From Carnobacterium gallinarum DSM 4847 (lineage in GTDB: Bacteria > Bacillota > Bacilli > Lactobacillales > Carnobacteriaceae): a DNA stretch of 64,000 nt. The DNA is taken from NCBI RefSeq assembly GCF_000744375.1, contig NZ_JQLU01000005.1, positions 2,155,496-2,219,495 on the forward strand, written 5' to 3'. This document shows, piece after piece, positions 46,749 to 55,489 of the stretch (its first letter is position 1; each line of letters opens with the position of its first letter). The notes below the pieces were generated by a model. It made no database searches. It was not told the origin of the DNA and saw only the letters and a list, made by a program, of their open reading frames with translations. The translations under genes were made by a program, and so were the position numbers.

Positions 46749-47625
46749 AACGCTGAAAAGACATTTAGTAGAGAGCTTAAAAAGCCTGAAAAGAAATGGG
46801 TGGATGTCTGTTGCAGCGATTAGTGCAGTAACAGTAACGTTATTACTTGTTGGAAGTTTTATTTCAATCTTATTAAATATTAATAAATTAGCAACCGATG
46901 TAGAGAATGATGTAAGTGTTCGTGTGTATATCGATTTAGCGGCTACAAAAGAACAAAAGACACAATTGAAAACAGATTTAGAGAAATTAACAAATGTTGA
47001 TTCAATTGAGTATTCAAGCCGTGAGAGCGAATTAAAAAAAGTTGTAGGTAGTTATGGTTCTGAATTCCAACTATTTGGTGGCGATGATAATCCACTATAT
47101 GATGTATACATTGTAAATACAAAATCACCAAAAGACACTGAAGATGTTGCTAAAAAAGCTGAGAAGTTAACTTATGTAGCAAAAGTCAATTATGGTGGAT
47201 CAGATGCGAAAAAACTCTTTAGTTTTGTTTCAACCATTCGCAATGTTGGTTCAATTATCATTATTGCCTTACTTTTAACAGCAGTATTCTTGATTTCTAA
47301 TACAATCCGAATTACAATTTTATCACGTAGCACGGAAATAGAAATTATGAAGTTAGTTGGTGCAACAAATGGTTTTATCCGTTGGCCTTTCTTAATCGAA
47401 GGAGCTTGGATTGGATTGTTCGGAGCAATTATTCCAATCGCTATTTTGAGCTTTGTATACAACTGGGCTTATAACTTTAGTACAGCAGCCTTACGAGGCA
47501 CTTACTTTGCCTTATTAACACCAAATCCATTCCTAATTCAAATCAGTGCGTTATTATTAGGTATTGGAGTTATTATTGGAGCATTTGGTTCATTAATCTC
47601 AATGCGTAGATTCTTAAAAGTATAA
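46738..47625 (+). CDS. ftsX: Cell-division membrane protein FtsX
   Basis: This 295-residue FtsX has four predicted helices (near residues 25-45, 170-195, 220-240 and 265-290) and an extracellular loop of about 120 residues after the first helix, which in relatives contacts the hydrolase. The start is placed at ATG 46738, nine bases after GGAAGGAG (46721-46728); ATG 46732 is only three bases from it and adds two residues. LKRHLVESLKSLKRNGWMSVAAIS is the usual FtsX opening segment, here residues 6-29. Confidence 0.94.
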   Translation: MKLRTLKRHLVESLKSLKRNGWMSVAAISAVTVTLLLVGSFISILLNINKLATDVENDVSVRVYIDLAATKEQKTQLKTDLEKLTNVDSIEYSSRESELKKVVGSYGSEFQLFGGDDNPLYDVYIVNTKSPKDTEDVAKKAEKLTYVAKVNYGGSDAKKLFSFVSTIRNVGSIIIIALLLTAVFLISNTIRITILSRSTEIEIMKLVGATNGFIRWPFLIEGAWIGLFGAIIPIAILSFVYNWAYNFSTAALRGTYFALLTPNPFLIQISALLLGIGVIIGAFGSLISMRRFLKV

Positions 47626-47683
47626 ATAAAAAAACTATTAAATAAGAATAAATCACTATAAGGGAAATCGGGGGAAATAATTC

Positions 47684-48880
47684 GTGAATAAGAAATTGTT
47701 AACAATGGTAGTAGTTAGTTCGGTAGCTTTAAGTTCTTTAGCATTACCTTTCAGTGCTTCAGCAGCAGTGGATGATGATATTAATAAGGCATCACAAAAA
47801 ATCAGTGAACTTTCTGGAAAGAAAGATGCTGCTCAAGGTGATATTGCATCAATTACAGATAAAATTGCAACAAATGAAGCAGATGCAACTAAATTAGTCG
47901 CTGAGATGGAATCAACTCAAGCATCATTAAAAACATTAACAGCAGAAATTACAACTTTAAATACTAAGATTGCTCAACGTGAAGATAAATTAAAAGATCA
48001 AGCACGTACGATTCAAGTAAATGGAGACACTCAAAACTACCTTGACTTTGTTTTGTCAGCAGAATCTTTAAGTGATGTTATTGGTCGCGTGGATGTTGTT
48101 AGTCAAATGGTTTCAGCTAATCAAGATTTAGTTAAAGAACAAAAATCTGATAAAGATGCTGTTGCTTCAAAACAAAAAGAAACAGAACAAAAATCTGGAG
48201 AACAAACAATTTTAGCTGCTAAATTAGAAGCTTCTAAAGCTGATTTAGATCAACAAAAATTATCGAAAGAAGCAGTCGTAGCATCATTAGCATCAGAACA
48301 AGCAAGTGCAGAAAATGAAAAAGCTTCATTCCTTACTAAGAAAGAAGAAGCTGAAAAAGCAGCCGCTGCTATTGCTGCAGCAAACGCTGCGCCAGTTGTT
48401 GCTGCACAAACAAGTACTACTGCTCCAGCACAAGCACCAACAAACACGAATAACTCTAATTCAGAGCCAACTGTTCCAGCTCCAACACCAACACCGGCTC
48501 CAACACCAGCTCCACCAGCAAATTCAGGTGGTGTCTTAGGTGCAGCATATGGTGTTTCTGGTACACCTTACTTGTATGGTGGAACAACGATTGCAGGATT
48601 TGACTGTTCTGGATTTACTCAATATGCATTTTCTGCAGTAGGTATTAGCTTACCTCGTACAGCTAGTGCACAATATTCAGCAACTAGACGTATTTCTCAA
48701 GCAGAAGCACAACCTGGAGATTTAGTATTCTTTAATCAAACAGGTTCGATTGACCACGTTGCTATCTATCTTGGTGGAGGACAATTTATTGGTTCTCAAT
48801 CTTCAACAGGAGTTGCTGTAGCTTCAATTTCACCATACTACTGGGCAAATTACCTAGTTGGTTTTGGACGTGTAGGTTAA
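47684..48880 (+). CDS. Secreted NlpC/P60 peptidoglycan hydrolase, CwlO/SagA-like
   Basis: This 398-residue exported hydrolase has a signal peptide ending ASA near residue 27. A long coiled coil spans about 30-225, then a Pro/Ala/Thr-rich linker (about 235-285), and a C-terminal NlpC/P60 domain follows. The catalytic Cys is in FDCSGF at residue 308, and His358 is in DHVAIYLGGG. Such enzymes cut D-Glu to Lys/DAP bonds in stem peptides. The domain order matches B. subtilis CwlO, which FtsEX activates, and enterococcal SagA. Its position right after ftsEX supports FtsEX-controlled activity. The start is GTG 47684, behind a G-rich GGGGGAAAT site. Confidence 0.9.
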   Translation: MNKKLLTMVVVSSVALSSLALPFSASAAVDDDINKASQKISELSGKKDAAQGDIASITDKIATNEADATKLVAEMESTQASLKTLTAEITTLNTKIAQREDKLKDQARTIQVNGDTQNYLDFVLSAESLSDVIGRVDVVSQMVSANQDLVKEQKSDKDAVASKQKETEQKSGEQTILAAKLEASKADLDQQKLSKEAVVASLASEQASAENEKASFLTKKEEAEKAAAAIAAANAAPVVAAQTSTTAPAQAPTNTNNSNSEPTVPAPTPTPAPTPAPPANSGGVLGAAYGVSGTPYLYGGTTIAGFDCSGFTQYAFSAVGISLPRTASAQYSATRRISQAEAQPGDLVFFNQTGSIDHVAIYLGGGQFIGSQSSTGVAVASISPYYWANYLVGFGRVG

Positions 48881-48916
48881 TTAACACGAATTAATAACTT
48901 TAAAATTCCCTTATAG

Positions 48917-48972
48917 AAACTAGTGATGGTTCCTTATCTTTGCAGATAATGGCTACTATTACTAGTTTTTTC
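48917..48972 (+). terminator. Terminator after the NlpC/P60 gene
   Basis: AAACTAGT at 48917-48924 pairs with ACTAGTTT at 48961-48968, with partial pairing inside, then TTTTC. Confidence 0.6.
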
Positions 48973-49015
48973 TTTTCAATTATTGGTAGACATGGTTTAA
49001 TAGAAGAGAATCAAT

Positions 49016-49043
49016 TTGTTATCAGATTGTAATTTGTTATAAT
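49016..49043 (+). promoter_or_regulatory. Promoter of the MinJ-like gene
   Basis: TTGTTA at 49016-49021 and TATAAT at 49038-49043 are 16 bases apart, and TG at 49035-49036 makes the -10 box extended. Confidence 0.65.
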
Positions 49044-49154
49044 AGAAGTAGGTAGAATTCAATAAGAATTTAGCTTGAATAATCCAGAAATTTATTCTGT
49101 AAAATAGTTGAAGTTTATTTTAGAAGAAGTAGCAAGAGAAGGAGTGAATACGAT

Positions 49155-50351
49155 TTGGAGTCAATTTTTATGAGTCTGTTGAAAGCTTTCCTTTTATTTT
49201 TTGCGCAACCACTATTTTGGGTAGGGGTGATTGCAGCGATTATAACAAGTATGAGACGGATAAAAAAAGAACGGACGATTTTTCGCGTAGCAATATATAA
49301 GGAATGGATTGAATTAAGAAATTACCTAACTATAGGAGTATTGGGTGGGATTATCTTATCCATTATTATGGTGCTAGTCGGGGTAACTGTTACAAGTGAA
49401 TGGATTATTGTTTACCAAGTGGTATCCTTAGTCAGTATCATCCTATTTGGGTATCGTTTTATCCATCCAATCTTTACGATATCATTAACAGGGATTCTTT
49501 TATTAGTGGGCTCATTATCTATTTCAAATATTGACTTGGCTCGATTAAATCTACCTGTTAATTCAGCTATTTGGCAACTAGATTTTGTTAATTTCAGCCT
49601 GATACAAAATAGTTTAATTGTTATTTTTGTAGCGATTATTTTCTCTATTATTCAATTGAAACCAACTAAATTAATGTTGTCTCCTAATTTTCGGAAAACA
49701 AGTCGTGGTAAGTGGATTGCAAGTTATTTAATTCGTCCTTTCTATTTCTTACCATTATTTTTGTTTGTTCCAGGAGAACAATTTACTGCAATTTTTGAGT
49801 GGTGGCCAGTATTTTCATTAGGGAACACCTCCTATACGATTGTTGCACTTCCATTATTAATTGGATTTAGATTTAAGATTCAAGGGCAAGTACCTAAAAA
49901 AGCAATTAAATCTCTAAAACAAGACTTAATGATTTTGGCAGGAATGAATCTTTTATTAATTATTGTTAGCTATTTTGTTGAATATTTGGCTGAAGCGAGT
50001 ATCATTGTAGTTGGATTAGGCGGACTGTTAGTGCTATTCCGTCATTATATGCGAGAGCGTAATTGGAAATTTTTATTTGGTCCAGTAGGAGACGGATTGA
50101 AAATTATCGGACTTCGTGAAGATACTCCAGCAACAAAAATGAATTTAGAAGTTGGAGAGACAATCATTCTTTGCAATCAACAAGAAGTTAGAAATGAAGA
50201 AGAATTTTATAGCGCATTGTTATTAAATAGTGCATATTGTCATTTGAAAATTCGTGGTATTGATGGTGAATATCGTTTAACAGAAACGGCGATTTATGCT
50301 GATTCACCTCATGAACTGGGCGTTGTTACAATACCAGAAAAATTAAGTTAA
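49155..50351 (+). CDS. minJ: Membrane PDZ protein, MinJ-like division topology factor
   Basis: This 398-residue protein has about eight predicted membrane helices up to residue 295 and a C-terminal PDZ domain (about 305-385; GLKIIGLREDTPATKMNLEVGE and ILCNQQEVRNEEEF are the peptide-binding-type elements). The length, architecture and position downstream of ftsEX match B. subtilis MinJ, which links DivIVA to MinD and the divisome. TTG 49155 is chosen because AAGGAG is ten bases upstream; ATG 49170 would shorten it by five residues. Sequence identity to MinJ could not be measured, so the symbol is by architecture and synteny. Confidence 0.75.
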   Translation: MESIFMSLLKAFLLFFAQPLFWVGVIAAIITSMRRIKKERTIFRVAIYKEWIELRNYLTIGVLGGIILSIIMVLVGVTVTSEWIIVYQVVSLVSIILFGYRFIHPIFTISLTGILLLVGSLSISNIDLARLNLPVNSAIWQLDFVNFSLIQNSLIVIFVAIIFSIIQLKPTKLMLSPNFRKTSRGKWIASYLIRPFYFLPLFLFVPGEQFTAIFEWWPVFSLGNTSYTIVALPLLIGFRFKIQGQVPKKAIKSLKQDLMILAGMNLLLIIVSYFVEYLAEASIIVVGLGGLLVLFRHYMRERNWKFLFGPVGDGLKIIGLREDTPATKMNLEVGETIILCNQQEVRNEEEFYSALLLNSAYCHLKIRGIDGEYRLTETAIYADSPHELGVVTIPEKLS

Positions 50352-50377
50352 TAAAATCAATATCTTAGGGGGAAATC

Positions 50378-51091
50378 ATGAAAAAAGTATTAATTGTTGA
50401 TGACGAAGAATCAATTTTAACCTTATTAGCTTTTAACTTGGAAAAAGCAGGCTATCAAGTTCAAACAGCAATTGATGGTTTAGCAGGATATGAACTAGCT
50501 TTAGCCAATGACTATGCCTTTATTATTTTAGATTTAATGTTACCATCAATGGATGGTATGGAGGTTTGTAAACAATTAAGACAAGAAAAAATTGACACGC
50601 CCATTATGATTTTAACAGCTAAAGATGATGAACTAGAAAAAATTATTGGCTTGGAATTAGGGGCTGATGATTATATGACCAAACCTTTTAGTCCTAGAGA
50701 AGTTTTAGCAAGAATGAAGGCTATTATGCGTCGAATAAAACCGGAGCAGCAGAAGAAATCAGTAGATAATGAAGAAACGTTAGAAGCTGTTGAAATTGGC
50801 GATATTCAAATTTTTCCTGAATTATATGAAGTGAAGGTTCGTGGAGCTTTGATTGAGGTAACACCTAAGGAATTTGAGTTATTATTATATATGATGAAAC
50901 GTGTCAATCGTATTTTGAGTCGAGAGCAATTATTAAATGCCATTTGGAATTTTGATTATGCTGGAGAAACGCGAATTGTTGATGTCCACATTAGTCATTT
51001 GCGTGAAAAAATTGAATTGGATACTAAAAATCCTATGTATATCCGCACAGTTCGTGGTTTTGGTTATAAATTTGAGGTTCCTCGTGTATGA
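50378..51091 (+). CDS. phoP: Phosphate-response regulator PhoP
   Basis: This 237-residue OmpR-type response regulator has a receiver domain with Asp8/Asp9, the phosphoacceptor Asp52 in ILDLMLP and a conserved Lys in LTAKDDE. A C-terminal winged helix follows (VEVTPKEFELLLYMMKR-like segment, then RIVDVHISHLREKIE and IRTVRGFGYKFE). It overlaps the kinase gene by four bases, and the pst genes with Pho-box-like repeats lie 2 kb downstream, so PhoP rather than a paralogue such as WalR is likely. Confidence 0.92.
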   Translation: MKKVLIVDDEESILTLLAFNLEKAGYQVQTAIDGLAGYELALANDYAFIILDLMLPSMDGMEVCKQLRQEKIDTPIMILTAKDDELEKIIGLELGADDYMTKPFSPREVLARMKAIMRRIKPEQQKKSVDNEETLEAVEIGDIQIFPELYEVKVRGALIEVTPKEFELLLYMMKRVNRILSREQLLNAIWNFDYAGETRIVDVHISHLREKIELDTKNPMYIRTVRGFGYKFEVPRV

Positions 51092-52857
51092 AAAAGTTAC
51101 AATTTCGGATCGTGATTATTTTCATATTGAATTTTAGTTTGTTGAGTCTATGTATTGGTCTCTTTTCTAACAATTTATTAAAAGAGTACGGAATTGCCAA
51201 TCAACAACAACATTTGCAAGACAATGCTGAATTAGTTCGTAGTTTATTGAACACTAAGGATTTAAATGCAGATCAGCTAGAAGCGATTGTTTCCCCTTTG
51301 AAAGAATTAAAAGGGATGGACAATGAGCGTGTTACTTTGGTTCGCAACAATGGTGAAGTGGTTTATGATTCTGAAGTTGAGGCTGCTACTTTAGACAATC
51401 ATCGCACTCGATCTGAAATAAAAAATGTGTTAGATGGTAACAAATTAGGAACTACGGAACGAGAGAGTACCTCAACTAATGAAACACTTTATTATGTGGC
51501 CGTCCCAGTTCAAAATCAACAAAATCAATTGATTGGTGTTTTAAGATTAGCAATACCGTTGTCTAAAATGGTACAAGTCAATCAGCAACTAATGCTATCT
51601 ATTGGATTATTTATTTTATTTGCTTTAGTATTGGGAGTACTTTTGACTTTGTTTACAACAAGACGAATTGCCAAACCTATTGAAGAGGTAATGGAAGTAG
51701 CCAAAGATTTGTCCAATAATCGCTATCACAATCGTTATCATGGTCAGAGTTATGGTGAAATTTCTGAACTAGGTGAAGTGATGAATCATTTAGCTGAAAG
51801 TTTGGAAAGCCAGATGTACGAGATTCAGCAGAACGAAGAAAGAATAGATAGCTTAGTGAATCATTTAGTCATTGGCGTAATGCTGCTTGATGAACAACGC
51901 CAGATTCAAATTGTGAATCCAGCAATGGCTGCTATGCTAGATCAAAATAGTGAAACTTTAATTGGAAAATCCTATGTTGAAGTTACCAAAAGCTATGGTT
52001 TAACACATATGATTGAAAAAGCTTATCGCAGACGCACTTCACAAAATGATGAAATTTATTTCTATTATCCGGAAGATCGTATTTTAGATGTAAATATTGT
52101 TCCGATTACTGGGAAAATCAAAGGTGAACTTAATTTAATTGTATTGCTATATGATATTACGGAAATTAGGAAATTAGAGAAAATTAGAACAGATTTTGTT
52201 ACAAATGCTTCCCATGAATTACGAACTCCAGTAACAGCCTTGAAAGGTTTTTCTGAGACTCTATTGGATGGAGCAATGGAAGATAAGGAAGTTTTACAGC
52301 AATTTTTAGAGATTATGTATACAGAAAGTAGTCGTTTAGATTTATTGGTAAATGATATTTTAGCTTTAGCAAGATTAGAGCAAAAACAAGTACCAATGGA
52401 ACAGGAAAGAATCGACTTACAATCCGTGATTTTCTCTAGTTTTCAATTAGTCCAGCAAAAGGCTGATGAAAAAGAGATGAACCTAATCTTAATAGAATCT
52501 GAGCCAGTGTATTTGTTAGGTGATGAAGGACGTTTAAAACAAATCTTTACTAACTTATTATCTAATGGAATTTCGTACACAGAGTCTGGTGGAGAAATAG
52601 TAGTTGAGGTGAAAAAAATGAAAAATGAAACCTCTATTTCCATTAAAGACAATGGGATGGGAATTCCAGAGGCAGAATTAGATCGAATTTTTGAACGATT
52701 TTATCGTGTAGATAAAGCTCGTAGTCGGAATTCAGGGGGAACTGGTCTAGGACTTTCAATTGTAAAATATTTAGTGGAGAATCTAAATGGTTCAATTGAA
52801 GTGGAGAGTAAGTTAGGTTTAGGTACTACATTTATTATTCGTCTACCTCTAAATTAA
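51088..52857 (+). CDS. phoR: Phosphate sensor histidine kinase PhoR
   Basis: This 589-residue membrane kinase has helices near residues 7-28 and 168-190 flanking an extracytoplasmic sensor (about 30-167), then a HAMP linker, a PAS domain (about 250-350) and a kinase core. The phosphorylated His is near residue 376 in SHELRTPVTALKGF. The N box is IFTNLLSNGISYTE, and the ATP lid carries DNGMGIPE and GGTGLGLSIVK. The architecture equals B. subtilis PhoR. The ATGA overlap with phoP suggests coupled translation. A terminator follows at once. Confidence 0.92.
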   Translation: MKKLQFRIVIIFILNFSLLSLCIGLFSNNLLKEYGIANQQQHLQDNAELVRSLLNTKDLNADQLEAIVSPLKELKGMDNERVTLVRNNGEVVYDSEVEAATLDNHRTRSEIKNVLDGNKLGTTERESTSTNETLYYVAVPVQNQQNQLIGVLRLAIPLSKMVQVNQQLMLSIGLFILFALVLGVLLTLFTTRRIAKPIEEVMEVAKDLSNNRYHNRYHGQSYGEISELGEVMNHLAESLESQMYEIQQNEERIDSLVNHLVIGVMLLDEQRQIQIVNPAMAAMLDQNSETLIGKSYVEVTKSYGLTHMIEKAYRRRTSQNDEIYFYYPEDRILDVNIVPITGKIKGELNLIVLLYDITEIRKLEKIRTDFVTNASHELRTPVTALKGFSETLLDGAMEDKEVLQQFLEIMYTESSRLDLLVNDILALARLEQKQVPMEQERIDLQSVIFSSFQLVQQKADEKEMNLILIESEPVYLLGDEGRLKQIFTNLLSNGISYTESGGEIVVEVKKMKNETSISIKDNGMGIPEAELDRIFERFYRVDKARSRNSGGTGLGLSIVKYLVENLNGSIEVESKLGLGTTFIIRLPLN

Positions 52858-52860
52858 TGA

Positions 52861-52897
52861 AAAAGGATTGCAGTTAATCAGCTGCAATCTTTTTTTA
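52861..52897 (+). terminator. Terminator after phoR
   Basis: GATTGCAG (52866-52873) pairs with CTGCAATC (52882-52889), extended by flanking A/T pairs and followed by seven T residues. Confidence 0.8.
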
Positions 52898-52904
52898 CGA
52901 AATA

Positions 52905-52935
52905 AAAACCAATCAAGAGAAGATTGACTGGTTTA
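52905..52935 (-). terminator. Terminator for the minus-strand small gene
   Basis: AAACCAATCAA pairs with TTGACTGGTTT (one mismatch). On the minus strand the stem is followed by TTTTTATTT, as expected for transcription coming from the small gene at 53156. Confidence 0.6.
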
Positions 52936-53021
52936 AAACATAATTAAATTGAATTAAAAGATTCTTCGTTCACAAATAAATAAGGTAAACTTTAGTTTTA
53001 CAAATCTGGCAGTATTTAAAC

Positions 53022-53156
53022 TTAGTTGAGCTTAATTGATTCTTTTGAAGAGTTTGTTTTTTTCTTTGGATTCGTTTTGACATTTTTAGCATAACTAGGT
53101 GCCTTTGCAACAACAGATTCAATTAGATTTTCTGTAAAACTTTTCTGTTTTCCCAT
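53022..53156 (-). CDS. Small basic hypothetical protein (44 residues)
   Basis: An intact 44-codon gene on the minus strand starts ATG at 53156 with a perfect AAGGAGG (53173-53167) ten bases upstream. It ends TAA at 53022 and is followed by a matching terminator. The product begins MGKQKSFTENLIESVVAKAP, continues with SYAKNVKTNPKK and ends SSKESIKLN. It has nine lysines plus no cysteine, signal peptide or membrane helix; an N-terminal amphipathic helix and a disordered basic tail are likely. It is convergent with phoR and divergent from pstS. No family is recognised. The good start, stop and terminator argue for a real gene. Confidence 0.65.
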   Translation of the reverse strand: MGKQKSFTENLIESVVAKAPSYAKNVKTNPKKKTNSSKESIKLN

Positions 53157-53333
53157 GCTCCTGATTCCTCCTTAAAAAGATTAAAGCAATGTTCTATTAT
53201 GTCTTCTACACTAACATAGAATAAGTAAAAAAACAAAAGATATACAAAGGTTTAATCTAAAAATGAAAATTGAAATAGTTCTCTAAGATTTTTTTCATTA
53301 AAAAAAAATAATTGAAATCATTTGTAAATTACC

Positions 53334-53387
53334 TTTACACAAAATTTACAAAAGGCTGATTTATATTTTACAATGTTAAGGTATGAT
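53334..53387 (+). promoter_or_regulatory. Pho-box-like repeats and -10 box before pstS1
   Basis: TTTACA occurs at 53334, 53345 and 53367, in register with an 11-bp period (one position degenerate), matching the TTWACA-type repeats bound by PhoP in Bacillus. TATGAT at 53382-53387 is a likely -10 box without a good -35, typical of an activated promoter. Confidence 0.7.
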
Positions 53388-53429
53388 AAAATAGAATGAA
53401 AGTTAGTAGTGAAACAAGGAGGTCAAGAA

Positions 53430-54296
53430 ATGAAGCTAAAAAGAGCTCTCCTCATAGGTGCATTAGCTATTCCATTATTTTTAACTGCATGTGGTGGCGT
53501 AGATCGAGGAGAATCAATTACAGTTGTAGGATCTTCTGCTTTGCAGCCGTTAGTTGAGGCGGCAGGGGAAGAATTTTCTGCTCAACATCTTGGGAAATTT
53601 ATTAATGTTCAAGGTGGTGGGAGTGGTACAGGTTTAAGCCAAGTGGCAGCAGGTGCTGTAGACATTGGAAATTCCGACGTATTCGCTGAAGAAAAAGAAG
53701 GAATTGATGCAGCTAAGTTAGTCGATCATCGTGTTGCGGTAGTAGGCATTACACCAATTGTAAATAAAGGCGTTGGCGTGAAGGACATTACAAAACAAGA
53801 TTTACAAAAGATTTTCACTGGAAAGATAACCAATTGGAAGGAACTAGGTGGTAAAAACTTAAAAATAGTTCTTTTAAATCGAGCATCTGGCAGTGGGACG
53901 CGAGCAACTTTTGAAAAATGGGCATTAGATGGAAAAGAAAGTTTGCAAGCGCAAGAACAAGATTCAACTGGAATGGTACGTCAAATTGTTGGAGATACAC
54001 CAGGAGCAATTAGCTATGTGGCTTTTTCTTATGTAAATGATACCGTTCAAGCTTTAAAAATTGATGGAATCAAACCTGTCGATGAAAATGTAATTAGCAA
54101 TAAATGGACAATTTGGTCTTATGAACATATGTATACAAAAGGTGAACCAACTGGTTTAACGAAAGCATTTATTGAATTTATCTTATCAGATGACACACAA
54201 AAATCCATTGTTGGACAATTAGGTTATATCCCTTCCGCAGATATGCAAGTAGAACGTTCAGTTGAGGGTGCTGTAACTCAATTAAAAACAAAATAA
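53430..54296 (+). CDS. pstS: Phosphate-binding lipoprotein PstS (copy 1)
   Basis: This 288-residue lipoprotein captures phosphate for the PstCAB importer. The lipobox LTAC has its lipidated Cys at residue 21. [33 protein letters not shown] (split as GGGSGTGLS and DIGNSD) and RASGSGTRATFEKW are the phosphate-cradling loops of PBP-type PstS. ATG 53430 with AAGGAGGT at 53416-53423 is preferred; an in-frame ATG at 53409 precedes that site. The gene is preceded by Pho-box-like repeats and followed by a second, similar pstS. Confidence 0.95.
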   Translation: MKLKRALLIGALAIPLFLTACGGVDRGESITVVGSSALQPLVEAAGEEFSAQHLGKFINVQGGGSGTGLSQVAAGAVDIGNSDVFAEEKEGIDAAKLVDHRVAVVGITPIVNKGVGVKDITKQDLQKIFTGKITNWKELGGKNLKIVLLNRASGSGTRATFEKWALDGKESLQAQEQDSTGMVRQIVGDTPGAISYVAFSYVNDTVQALKIDGIKPVDENVISNKWTIWSYEHMYTKGEPTGLTKAFIEFILSDDTQKSIVGQLGYIPSADMQVERSVEGAVTQLKTK

Positions 54297-54307
54297 AATC
54301 AAAAATA

Positions 54308-54391
54308 TTTACAAAAAAAGAATAAACTTTACAATATACTACAAATATCTTACAAACTTACTGAGTAAAATTAATATTCAAACCTTATGAT
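54308..54391 (+). promoter_or_regulatory. Second set of Pho-box-like repeats before pstS2
   Basis: TTTACA at 54308 and 54328 and the related CTACAA at 54339 and TTACAA at 54350 lie near 11-bp phase. TATGAT at 54386-54391, identical to the pstS1 -10 box, follows. The gap from repeats to the -10 box is longer (30 bases) than for pstS1, so strength or use may differ. Confidence 0.55.
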
Positions 54392-54456
54392 AAATAGGTA
54401 GACAGAGTCATTCAGATGAACTAGTCTAACACCTAACTTGAAAAGGATGGATAGAA

Positions 54457-55359
54457 ATGAAATTGACTAATCTGACGAAAGTTGTATTAACAATTGGTTT
54501 AGGTTTTACATTGGTAGCTTGTGGAAGTAATACTAGTGGTAAAGATGCTAGTTCTGATGGATCTAGTGCAAGCACAACATCAAACAAAACAATCACTGCA
54601 GTTGGTTCAACAGCGTTACAGCCGCTTGTAGAAGCAGCAGCAGAGGAATATAAAAATGCCAATCCAGCATCTGGCGCAATTACCGTTCAAGGTGGAGGAA
54701 GCGGAACTGGATTAAGTCAAGTAGCAACCGGAGCTGTAGATATTGGAAATTCAGATGTATTTGCGGAAGAAAAAGAGGGCGTTGATGCTAAAGCGCTTGT
54801 TGACCATAAAGTCGCAGTGGTTGGAATGGGCCCTGTTGTCAACAAAGAAGTTGGGGTTAAAAACATTACAAAACAACAATTGATTGATATCTTTACTGGA
54901 AAAATCACAAACTGGAAAGAAGTTGGTGGTGCAGATCAAACAATTGTCGTTCTTAACCGTGCAGCTGGTAGTGGAACACGTGCTTCTTTTGAAAAATGGG
55001 GATTAGGTGGAGCTTCAGCGATTCAGTCGCAAGAGCAAGATTCATCTGGTGCTGTTCGTAAGATTGTTTCTGAAACTCCTGGTGCAATTAGCTACTTGGC
55101 GTTCTCATATTTTGATGACAGTATTCTGACATTATCTCTAGATAAAGTTGAACCGAAAGAAGAAAATGTAGCGGATAATTCATGGCCAATCTGGTCTTAT
55201 GAGCATATGTATACAAAAGGAAAACCAACACCAGAAGTGAAGGCTTTCTTAGACTATGTGCTTTCTGAGGAGATTCAAAATGGCGTTGTGAAAAAATTAG
55301 GCTATCTTCCAATTAGTTCAATGAAAGTTGAAAGAGATTCTGAAGGTGTTATCAAATAA
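54457..55359 (+). CDS. pstS: Phosphate-binding lipoprotein PstS (copy 2)
   Basis: This 300-residue lipoprotein closely resembles copy 1. The lipobox LVAC has its Cys at residue 22. A Ser/Thr/Gly-rich spacer of about 20 residues absent from copy 1 comes next, then [27 protein letters not shown] and [23 protein letters not shown] precedes the ATG. The long spacer may lift the binding domain further from the membrane. A terminator-like hairpin after it separates the two binding-protein genes from pstCAB. The tandem copies look like a local duplication. Confidence 0.95.
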   Translation: MKLTNLTKVVLTIGLGFTLVACGSNTSGKDASSDGSSASTTSNKTITAVGSTALQPLVEAAAEEYKNANPASGAITVQGGGSGTGLSQVATGAVDIGNSDVFAEEKEGVDAKALVDHKVAVVGMGPVVNKEVGVKNITKQQLIDIFTGKITNWKEVGGADQTIVVLNRAAGSGTRASFEKWGLGGASAIQSQEQDSSGAVRKIVSETPGAISYLAFSYFDDSILTLSLDKVEPKEENVADNSWPIWSYEHMYTKGKPTPEVKAFLDYVLSEEIQNGVVKKLGYLPISSMKVERDSEGVIK

Positions 55360-55390
55360 TTTCAGCTAACTAAATTTAGTGGTGATTGAG

Positions 55391-55426
55391 AAAAGGCGAC
55401 TGTTTATTTAAACATGTCGCTTTTTC
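55391..55426 (+). terminator. Intra-operon terminator between pstS2 and pstC
   Basis: AAAAGGCGACTGTTT pairs with AAACATGTCGCTTTTT (one mismatch and end wobble) around a short loop and ends in T residues. Partial read-through would give more PstS than membrane components. Confidence 0.75.
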
Positions 55427-55489
55427 CAATAGAGAACAAGGCAGATAAAATACGTGCAGAATAGAAAATGCTAAAAAGGAGGGTTTCTT

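Noticed and set aside
48306-48539. A Gln/Leu-rich frame overlapping the NlpC/P60 gene.
   Set aside because: It is a frame-shifted shadow of the Ala/Pro-rich linker; repeats of GCA/CCA produce it.
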